In this document: positions 54,042-60,861 of the stretch, piece after piece
How positions within the stretch are numbered: the stretch's first letter is position 1
How the letters are laid out: each line of letters opens with the position of its first letter
DNA from: JAPKZH01 sp963715635
Lineage (GTDB): Bacteria > Acidobacteriota > Aminicenantia > Aminicenantales > UBA4085
Direction: 5' to 3'
DNA: 64,000 nucleotides
NCBI GenBank assembly: GCA_963715635.1
Contig: OY970261.1
Location: forward strand, 124,001 to 188,000
Translations under genes and position numbers: made by a program
Notes under the pieces: model-generated
Databases searched by the model: none
Told to the model about the DNA's origin: nothing
What the model saw: the letters and a program-made list of their open reading frames with translations, nothing else

Positions 54042-54514
54042 TTTTTCACTCTTTTCTTGGCATAGGTCTTGATGATGGAATCCACTTTTCCGATCGTGGT
54101 ATGGGAGTAATAGTTGCCGTCCACGACGACGACGGGGCCGATGGCGCAGCAGCCCAGGCAGGCTACGGTTTCCAGGGTGAACCGGTTATCCTTGGTCGTT
54201 TCCCCGGCTCTGATGCCCAGCTTCTTTTCGAATTCATTCAGGATTTTCGGGCCCCCCCGGACATGGCAGGCAGTTCCCAGGCAGACCGTAGCCACATGCT
54301 CTCCCCGGGGTGTGAGGCTGAAGGCCCGGTAGAATGTGGCCACGCCCACCACGTCGATGAGCGGAATGTCCAGGGACCTGGAGACCAGTCGCAGGGCCTC
54401 CTGGGGAAGGTAATTGTATTCGGCTTGAATGTCTTGCAGGATGGCGATCAAGGCCCGCTTTTCATGATTGTGTTTTGAAAGGAATGTGTTCAGGGTCGAG
54501 GTGACGGCTTCCAC
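54038..54514 (-). CDS. NuoE-like 2Fe-2S subunit
   Basis: The 158-aa product has the NuoE/HydC helical N-terminus (LQDIQAEYNYLPQEALRLVSRSLDIP) and thioredoxin-like part with the cluster ligands in CLGTACHVRGG and VACLGCCAIGPVVVVDG. It pairs with NuoF and transfers electrons to its 2Fe-2S centre. First gene of the operon; its stop overlaps the NuoF-GltD start by four bases. Confidence 0.93.
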   Translation of the reverse strand: MEAVTSTLNTFLSKHNHEKRALIAILQDIQAEYNYLPQEALRLVSRSLDIPLIDVVGVATFYRAFSLTPRGEHVATVCLGTACHVRGGPKILNEFEKKLGIRAGETTKDNRFTLETVACLGCCAIGPVVVVDGNYYSHTTIGKVDSIIKTYAKKRVKK

Positions 54515-54712
54515 TTATTTTCCTCCAGAATGGATTGTTTTTATGATGATGTCCTTCGAAAACAGGGGGAGGAGTCCCAGGCGGGGCGATAAGGATTGTC
54601 GGATGGCGGGAGGATTTTGGGGAAGGACAGAATGCAGACCGCAGTCATAAGATAAAATGTATAACTCCTCTTCTTAACCTAAAAAGCCAAAAGCAATAAT
54701 AATAAGAGGAGT

Positions 54713-54742
54713 TTTATAACAGATAAAATTCGCGTTTGTCAA
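54713..54742 (-). promoter_or_regulatory. Sigma-70-type promoter of the NuoE-GltB-like operon
   Basis: On the minus strand TTGACA (54742-54737) and TATAAA (54718-54713) are 18 bases apart. An AT-rich leader of about 200 bases leads to the start at 54514; no riboswitch structure is recognised in it. Confidence 0.6.
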
Positions 54743-54764
54743 GGGGAAGAAGGGCGAAGAGAAC

Positions 54765-56105
54765 TCAGATGAAGTCCAGATATTTCCGGCCTTCTCCAAA
54801 GGGATTGAGATAGCCTTTAATTTCGAGCTTCTCTTTCTGTTCGATGAGATCCACAAGCTCCCGTTTGTCCTCAGGAACGATCACCTCCACTTTGGGCCGG
54901 AAAATATCCTGCTCATTGGCCTGACGGACGACGGCAATCCTTTCATCGCTCAGGACGACGATCGTTCCCACGGGCCAAACCCCCATGGTTTTAAAGAACT
55001 CATCGACTATTTCAGGATCCAAGAGCTTTCCCTTTTCCTTGGTCATCAACTCGTAGATCTGGAGCGGCGGAAAATCTTTTTTATACGTCCGTTTTTGGGA
55101 GAGTGCATCATAGACGTTGCACAGGGAAACGATCAACGAGGCGGGATGGGGTTGGTAAGGAAAGGCCAGGCGCGGATATCCCTTGAGGTCATAGCGCAGG
55201 TGATGTTCAAAGGCCACAACGGCCGGCAAGGTCCCCAGGGTCTCTACGTATTGGAGGAGGATTCTGGCCCCGTGGACCGTATGGTCCCGGATCATCGAAA
55301 ACTCCGCCCGGCTGAGCGTGTCTTTCTTTTTGAGGATTTTTCGCGAGACGAAGATCTTGCCGATATCGTGGAAGAGCGCGGCATTGCCCAGTTCCAGCAC
55401 TTCGTCCTTGGAATAGCCCATCTTCGAGGAGAGGTGCATGGACAGGACGGACACGTTCATGAGATGGGCAAAAGTGAGGATATCTTTTTCCTTGACGGAG
55501 ATGAGACCCAGGAATTTCTGGTTTTTCCCCGTGAAGCTGTCCATGAGATCCAGCATGCTGAACCCCAGGTCGAGAGAGCTGATTGTTTTTCCCTCAAGCA
55601 TGCTTTCGATGGATTGGGCGACGGATTGAGCCGAGGCTTCATAATGAACCTTGACGTCCTCCCGGCTTTGTTGTGCGGCCGTCGCGGCTGTCAGCGGAGC
55701 CAAGAGTCTGCCCACCTTGATGTTCTGGATGCCGGATTGGGTCAAAAAATCCTGGGGTTCTTCATACGATTTGATTCTGGGATTCGTCAAAGCCGACACA
55801 AACCGGCTGAACTCGTCTTTGCCGAGCGGGGCTTCAAAGGTGATGCGCTCAATGCCCCGCTCTTTGAAATAGAGGAGGAGCGATTGAAGCTTCTGGCTGA
55901 GGTCAAACAGGATCTCTTCTTCCCAGGCCAATTCATTGTCGACGATCCCGATGGAAATCTCCCTTTTTTCCTTGAGGACCACCTCCAGGTTCCGGGCGGC
56001 CCTTTCGATCATGTCCTTGAATTGGGGGTGGTCCGCGGAGTAAATCTTGGCCGCCTGGATGGCGGAGACAAAATCGATCAGAAACGCTCTAATCTTATCC
56101 AGCAT
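54765..56105 (-). CDS. HD-GYP-type phosphodiesterase with N-terminal paired domain
   Basis: The 446-aa product has an N-terminal mixed domain (residues about 1-115: IYSADHPQFKDMIER, then IERITFEAPLGKDEF) shared with the next gene. The HD-GYP part (about 195-390) shows NAALFHDIGKIFVSRKIL (HD), MIRDHTVHGARIL, EHHLRYDLKGYPRL (HH and GYP kept) and LCNVYDALSQKRTY. It likely hydrolyses c-di-GMP or a related dinucleotide. It overlaps the upstream 641-aa gene by 11 bases. Confidence 0.88.
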   Translation of the reverse strand: MLDKIRAFLIDFVSAIQAAKIYSADHPQFKDMIERAARNLEVVLKEKREISIGIVDNELAWEEEILFDLSQKLQSLLLYFKERGIERITFEAPLGKDEFSRFVSALTNPRIKSYEEPQDFLTQSGIQNIKVGRLLAPLTAATAAQQSREDVKVHYEASAQSVAQSIESMLEGKTISSLDLGFSMLDLMDSFTGKNQKFLGLISVKEKDILTFAHLMNVSVLSMHLSSKMGYSKDEVLELGNAALFHDIGKIFVSRKILKKKDTLSRAEFSMIRDHTVHGARILLQYVETLGTLPAVVAFEHHLRYDLKGYPRLAFPYQPHPASLIVSLCNVYDALSQKRTYKKDFPPLQIYELMTKEKGKLLDPEIVDEFFKTMGVWPVGTIVVLSDERIAVVRQANEQDIFRPKVEVIVPEDKRELVDLIEQKEKLEIKGYLNPFGEGRKYLDFI

Positions 56106-58020
56106 CCCATTCCTCGAGCAGCCGCCGGGCTTCTTCTCTCAGTTTTTTATTCCAGGCCAATCGTCTCCGGGCAAGAGGCGCAACCAGGCTCCTGGCTTGG
56201 GTCAGGTGCAATTCTTTGACGATCCTGAGATGTTCCAGGAGGGCTTGATTTTGAAGGCCGAAGAACGAGGGGAGCGCCAAGAGCCTGTGCAGGGCCCTCG
56301 GTCTGAGCGAATCGAACTTGACCAGCACCGCCAAGGCCTCTTTTTTGAAAATGGCATCCCCTTTTCTAAGAAGCTGAAAGAGGAATTTTTCATCGCATCG
56401 CGGCAGGTGCTGCATGGCCTGGAGGGCCCGGATTTTGATCTCCGGATTGTTCAGAGCGAAAATGCCCTTGAGGGCCGTGAGAGACAACGGCGAGTCGACG
56501 TTTTGAAGATTTTCGATCAAGCGGCCTAAAAATGCGGAATCGGAGGCATGTTGTTGGAGGTTGATGTTGAAATAGAGCATCAAATCCGGGTGGAACTTGA
56601 AGAAGGCGCGCAGGATATAGGGCGTGATCTTCTTGGATGTAAAGAGGGTCCGGAAATAGAGGTTCCCGTCGAGGGTTCCCGTTTTGAAGGCGTTGATGAA
56701 ATAGTCAAAAACGGGCCGCTCGGCTCCTTCCAGGATGGCCTTTTCGACATAATTGGCCGCGAGCTCTTCGATTTTCCGGGCAAGGGGTTGGCCGGACAGA
56801 TATCGCTCCTTTTTTTGCAAAGTTTCCAAGAGATTCTTCAGGTAGTCGAGATCATTTTCGTCGATGATGTTTTTCCATTCCTTGCGGACAAGCTCCAGGA
56901 GATCGAAGGCGGCCTCTTTTTGGAAAGCTTTGTCCAGGAGGTTCAGCAACAGAAAGCGGTAGCTTTTCCGAAGGAGATTGGCATCGAAACTGCGCGTTTT
57001 CTCGAAGGTCACGCCTTCCAGCAGAAGGCCCAGCGCCTTGCGGTAATTCTCGGAAATCAGCGAGGTTTCGGTGCCGAACAACAATCGTTTGATCTTGTCT
57101 TTAAATTCGGGAATGGCCCCCTTGGACAGGTCTTGTTGAAAGAGCTGGCTGAGGTGTGAGGAGATCTTGTTGTCCTGGTCGCCCTCCGTCAGTTTTGAAA
57201 AGAGACTGAGGCTTAAGGCGTCAAACTGGTCATTGCTGATAATCTCTTCATGGAGGAGGGCAGCCAATTCTTTTTCGGGCAGGCCCGCCACCATCGACTT
57301 GAGTTTTTCCAGGTTGGCCTCCGAGGAAAGGTTCTTGTCGCGGATGACGGCGCGGACCAGGTCTTTGGCGCACTTGCTGTATTTGACCTCATTGTTCTCT
57401 TTCAGATAGGAGAAAAACCGGGAGAAATTCTCCCTGAGTCTCCCGACCTGGGCGATCTCGTCGGGGTTGAGCTTATACACGACCCGGTCAAAATGGTCGG
57501 CCAGTTCATCGAGTTTTTCCGGATCGTCCTCGTCGAGAGCGTCATGGAGGAGGTAGGACCAGACATCTTGGAGCTCTTCGCCCTCGCCCTTGAGAAGCTG
57601 GGAATAGTCAAGCTCTTCAACGGTCAGGTTGAGGACGTCTTCCTCTCCGAGAATATTCTTGAATCCTCCTCGCTGGGCGATCTCTTTCGCGGACAGGGAG
57701 AAATTGCCGATGAAGGCCGTTAACTCTTCGATGTCAATGCCCTGGCGGATCTCCAGACTTTTTATCTTTCGCTGGTGAAACGCCTTGGCGGTTTCCTGAT
57801 AGAGTCTATCGTTTTCCCAAAATTTATCGTCGATATGGAGCGACTGCTGGGTGAATCCGATTTTAATGGGATTCATCAATGGCAGGAGGGCGTCGATTTT
57901 TTTCTTGAGCTCTTCGACCGCCCGGATGACCGCTGCGTGCTCCGCGTGATAAATGAGGACCGTTTTGAGGGCGACGCGTACGCCTTTTAAGAATTCCTTG
58001 AGCGCCTCGTCTTTATCCAT
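56095..58020 (-). CDS. Large alpha-helical repeat protein, paralogous N-terminus to the HD-GYP gene
   Basis: The 641-aa soluble product has an N-terminal domain (residues about 1-115: IYHAEHAAVIRAVEELKKK, then IKSLEIRQGIDIEELTAFI) that matches the HD-GYP neighbour's N-terminus. About 500 residues of amphipathic helices follow, ending in HEAT-like repeats (LSLTALKGIFALNNPEIKIRALQAM, then IFKKEALAVLVKF). No catalytic motif seen. It is translated just before the HD-GYP gene and probably binds it or shares its ligand. Confidence 0.72.
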   Translation of the reverse strand: MDKDEALKEFLKGVRVALKTVLIYHAEHAAVIRAVEELKKKIDALLPLMNPIKIGFTQQSLHIDDKFWENDRLYQETAKAFHQRKIKSLEIRQGIDIEELTAFIGNFSLSAKEIAQRGGFKNILGEEDVLNLTVEELDYSQLLKGEGEELQDVWSYLLHDALDEDDPEKLDELADHFDRVVYKLNPDEIAQVGRLRENFSRFFSYLKENNEVKYSKCAKDLVRAVIRDKNLSSEANLEKLKSMVAGLPEKELAALLHEEIISNDQFDALSLSLFSKLTEGDQDNKISSHLSQLFQQDLSKGAIPEFKDKIKRLLFGTETSLISENYRKALGLLLEGVTFEKTRSFDANLLRKSYRFLLLNLLDKAFQKEAAFDLLELVRKEWKNIIDENDLDYLKNLLETLQKKERYLSGQPLARKIEELAANYVEKAILEGAERPVFDYFINAFKTGTLDGNLYFRTLFTSKKITPYILRAFFKFHPDLMLYFNINLQQHASDSAFLGRLIENLQNVDSPLSLTALKGIFALNNPEIKIRALQAMQHLPRCDEKFLFQLLRKGDAIFKKEALAVLVKFDSLRPRALHRLLALPSFFGLQNQALLEHLRIVKELHLTQARSLVAPLARRRLAWNKKLREEARRLLEEWDAG

Positions 58021-58125
58021 GAACGGATCTCATCGCCACGCTCATTCCCCAAAAGAATGTATCGCACAAAAGTCATCGGTGTCAACAGCGCAAATAGCCC
58101 AAATGGCTAAAACAAAAGCGGCTTT

Positions 58126-59532
58126 TTATAAAAAGGGAAGATAGCGGCGGACCTCGTAATCGCTGACCTGCTTATCGAACTCGGCGCTGACGTTCTTAGC
58201 ATAATCTTTGATCTCGTGGCACTTGTTGGCGATGAAGCGGGAGAAGATATGGTCGCCGAGCGTCGTCCGGACCACGTCGCTTTTCTCCGCCAGTTTCAGC
58301 GCTTCTTCGAGGTTCCGGGGGAGTGTCTGGATCTTGAATTTTTTTTGTCGGCTGCCGCTCATTTTGTAGATATTCTCTTCGACGGCGGGAGGCGACGGAT
58401 AGCCCTCTTTGACGCCCCGCAGACCCGCTGCTAACATGGTGGCGAAAGCCAAATAAACGTTGCAGCCCGGATCCGGCGAGCGGAGCTCGATCCGGGTCGC
58501 GTTCTCCTTGCCGGGCTGGTATTCCGGGACCCGGATATAAGCCGACCTGTTGCGCTGTCCCCAGGCGATATAAACGGGGGCTTCGTAGCCCTCGATCAGG
58601 CGTTTATATGAGTTAACCCACTGGCTGAAGACGGCCGAGATCTCCCGGGCGTGAAACATCAATCCGGCCATATAGGATAATGCCACGGGAGAAAGATGGA
58701 AGGGATTGCCGGCGTCAAAAAAGACGTTTTTGCCGCCCTTCCATAGAGACTGATGGACATGCATGCCGCTTCCGTTCTGGCCGTTGATGGGCTTGGGCAT
58801 AAACGTCGCATAGAGGCCGTGCATGCGCGCGACTTTTTTGACCATGTACCGGAAGATCATGGCGGTATCGGCCATGTCCAGGGCGTTGGTATAGCGGAGG
58901 TCGATCTCATGCTGGCCATGGGCGACTTCGTGGTGGTCGTATTCGGAATCGATGCCCATTTTTTTCAGCAGAAGCTGGATCTCCTTGCGGATTTCGCCGT
59001 GGCGGCCGCCGAAAAAGTAACCGCCCTCATCCAGGGGAACGGCCTCCCGGTTGTTGGGGAAGATGAAGAATTCGAGCTCGGGCCCGACTTTGAAGTCGTC
59101 GAAGCCGAATTCCTGTTTGGCCCGCCGCAGGCCCTGCTTGAGGACATAACGCGAATCCCCTACGTAATGGCTGCCTTCGGGCGTGATGATGTCGCCGAAC
59201 ATGACTGCCTCCCGCCAGGTGGTCTCTTCGGCAAAGCCATGATACATCCAGGGGAGGATCTTGAAGGTCGTCGGGTCCGGCTTGATGTTGAGGTCGCTTT
59301 CTTCGATCCGGACAAATCCCTCGACGGATGATCCGTCGAAGCCTTTCCCGTCACGAAACGCTTTATCGAGCTCGGAGCTGGGGAAGGTGAACTCCATGGG
59401 CCTTCCCAGAATGTCGGGAAAGACGATCCGGACAAACTCGATTTTGCGGGAAGGGTCCAGAACAATACGCAGGACGTCTTCCTCATTTTCAAACTCTAAA
59501 TCTTTCACATCCTGATCTTTTGAATGATCCAA
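58126..59532 (-). CDS. glnA: Glutamine synthetase, type I
   Basis: The 468-aa enzyme makes glutamine from glutamate, ammonia and ATP. Motifs: FDGSSVEGFVRIEESD (Asp-loop), ELEFF, HEVAHGQHEIDLRY, NGSGMHVHQSLW and RIELRSPDPGCNVYLAFA. The usual NLYDL adenylylation-tyrosine motif is not present; VEENIYKMSGSRQKKF stands in its place, so control by adenylylation is doubtful. Start TTG 59532 follows AAAGGAGG by seven bases. Divergent from an Lrp-type regulator gene. Confidence 0.95.
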   Translation of the reverse strand: MDHSKDQDVKDLEFENEEDVLRIVLDPSRKIEFVRIVFPDILGRPMEFTFPSSELDKAFRDGKGFDGSSVEGFVRIEESDLNIKPDPTTFKILPWMYHGFAEETTWREAVMFGDIITPEGSHYVGDSRYVLKQGLRRAKQEFGFDDFKVGPELEFFIFPNNREAVPLDEGGYFFGGRHGEIRKEIQLLLKKMGIDSEYDHHEVAHGQHEIDLRYTNALDMADTAMIFRYMVKKVARMHGLYATFMPKPINGQNGSGMHVHQSLWKGGKNVFFDAGNPFHLSPVALSYMAGLMFHAREISAVFSQWVNSYKRLIEGYEAPVYIAWGQRNRSAYIRVPEYQPGKENATRIELRSPDPGCNVYLAFATMLAAGLRGVKEGYPSPPAVEENIYKMSGSRQKKFKIQTLPRNLEEALKLAEKSDVVRTTLGDHIFSRFIANKCHEIKDYAKNVSAEFDKQVSDYEVRRYLPFL

Positions 59533-59629
59533 TGTCTAACCTCCTTTTCATACCATGAAAACGGACGGGCCCTTTTCCGGTCCATCTCCGGAAAGGGGCA
59601 CCCAGCCCGGATATTAACATTTGATAATA

Positions 59630-59658
59630 TATTTATAAAATATAAATATGTTTGTCAA
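59630..59658 (-). promoter_or_regulatory. Candidate glnA promoter
   Basis: On the minus strand TTGACA (59658-59653) and TAAATA (59635-59630) are 17 bases apart, in a very AT-rich intergenic region facing the regulator promoter. Confidence 0.4.
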
Positions 59659-59675
59659 GAAAAACTTAATAAATA

Positions 59676-59704
59676 TTGACAATTGTATTTAAATTGTCTA
59701 GAAT
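59676..59704 (+). promoter_or_regulatory. Promoter of the Lrp-type regulator with overlapping palindrome
   Basis: TTGACA (59676-59681), a 17-base spacer and TAGAAT (59699-59704). A 7+7-base palindrome, GACAATT...AATTGTC (59678-59698), fills the spacer, well placed for a repressor site. Confidence 0.75.
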
Positions 59705-59724
59705 CTAAAACAGAGGAAAATGCC

Positions 59725-60168
59725 ATGATCGATGATCTGGATAGAAAAATCATTCGGGTCATGAACCAAAACGCCCGAAAAAGCTTCCGGGAAATTGCCA
59801 AGGAGGTCGGGACGTCGGCAGCAGTCGTCATCCACGCGGTCAAAAAACTGGAAGGCCTGGGGTCCATCAAGGGCTATATTCCCGTCATCGATGCCGGGCA
59901 TTTCGGTTTCGACCTGATGGCGATCATCGCTCTTCGCATCTCTCAGGGAAAGCTGCTGGAGACGCAGCGCAAGATCGCTCAAATCCCTCGGGTGGCGGCC
60001 GTCTATGACATCACGGGGGAATGGGATTCGCTGGTGATCGCGTATTTCAAGGGCCGGCAGGATCTTAACGACTTCTTGAAGAAGCTGAACGCAATGCGCT
60101 TCATCGGCAGGACGGTCACGCATATCGTCTTGAATATCGTGAAGGACGAGCGGCGGGTTTTTGTCTGA
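59725..60168 (+). CDS. Lrp/AsnC-family transcriptional regulator
   Basis: The 147-aa product starts MIDDLDRKIIRVMNQNARKSFREIA, an Lrp-type HTH, with a C-terminal RAM/ligand domain containing PRVAAVYDITGEWDSLVIAYFKGRQDLNDFL. These proteins sense amino acids. ATG 59725 (AGAGGA, seven bases) replaces the longer frame starting at 59683, whose extra residues lie in the promoter. Its position, divergent from glnA, suggests control of nitrogen assimilation. Confidence 0.92.
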   Translation: MIDDLDRKIIRVMNQNARKSFREIAKEVGTSAAVVIHAVKKLEGLGSIKGYIPVIDAGHFGFDLMAIIALRISQGKLLETQRKIAQIPRVAAVYDITGEWDSLVIAYFKGRQDLNDFLKKLNAMRFIGRTVTHIVLNIVKDERRVFV

Positions 60169-60177
60169 AAAGTCTTC

Positions 60178-60205
60178 TTGACAGCATTCGCGGTTGTGCC
60201 ATAAT
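60178..60205 (+). promoter_or_regulatory. Sigma-70-type promoter of the AdoMet decarboxylase gene
   Basis: TTGACA (60178-60183) and CATAAT (60200-60205) are 16 bases apart; ATG 60232 follows 26 bases later. Confidence 0.55.
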
Positions 60206-60231
60206 ACCGTTGCGGTTCGGAGGTCGGAGCG

Positions 60232-60678
60232 ATGCCCAAAAAAATCTATGAGCCCATCGGTCATCACTATATCGTGGAAGCGTCCGGATGCAACCCGAAG
60301 ATCATCGGCAGCGTGCAGAGAGTCCAGGAAATCCTCGTCAAAGCCGCGGAGATTGCCGGCGCCAAGGTCTGGGCGATCTCCTTCAGCAAGTTTCCTCCCA
60401 ACGGCGTGAGCGGCGTGGTGGTGATTTCGGAATCCCATATCTCCACGCATACCTGGCCGGAGATGCGCTACGGCGCGCTCGATATCTATACCTGCGGCAA
60501 TAAAGTCGACCCCGAAAAGGCTGTCGTTTACGCGGTCGAAGCGTTTGGGGCTTCGACATCGCATATCACGGAGATCACCCGCGGCATCGACGAGGGGGAT
60601 TGGAAATTTTTCCACAGCTTTGTGACCTGGGAAGAAGATTTCAAGAAAGAGCTAAAAAAGAACCTGGAGAAAAAATAG
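60232..60678 (+). CDS. speH: S-adenosylmethionine decarboxylase proenzyme
   Basis: The 148-aa product has ESHISTHTWPE, the site where the chain cleaves between E67 and S68 to form the pyruvoyl cofactor, and the catalytic Cys in DIYTCGN (C88). It makes decarboxylated AdoMet for spermidine synthesis. Length fits the small bacterial class 1B form. No spermidine synthase gene is nearby. The C-terminus is Lys-rich (KKELKKNLEKK). Confidence 0.93.
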   Translation: MPKKIYEPIGHHYIVEASGCNPKIIGSVQRVQEILVKAAEIAGAKVWAISFSKFPPNGVSGVVVISESHISTHTWPEMRYGALDIYTCGNKVDPEKAVVYAVEAFGASTSHITEITRGIDEGDWKFFHSFVTWEEDFKKELKKNLEKK

Positions 60679-60691
60679 ATCCTGTAAATAT

Positions 60692-60710
60692 TGTTTACAA
60701 AACGTAAACA
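60692..60710. promoter_or_regulatory. Palindromic operator-like site
   Basis: TGTTTAC and GTAAACA (7-base arms, perfect) flank 5 bases at 60692-60710, between speH and the M1 peptidase gene. A TATAAT occurs at 60731-60736 without a good -35. Confidence 0.5.
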
Positions 60711-60861
60711 TCCTTCCTCGATTTTTCCGGTATAATCCCTTGAAAATACGCTGTTTTGCCCTGCCCGGACTATTATTTTTTTGGCACGAAAAATGCTTTT
60801 AATAAGCTCGGTGAGGAAAATAATGTGTCCGGTCCGGACCTGTTTTTGTTATAATAAAAAG

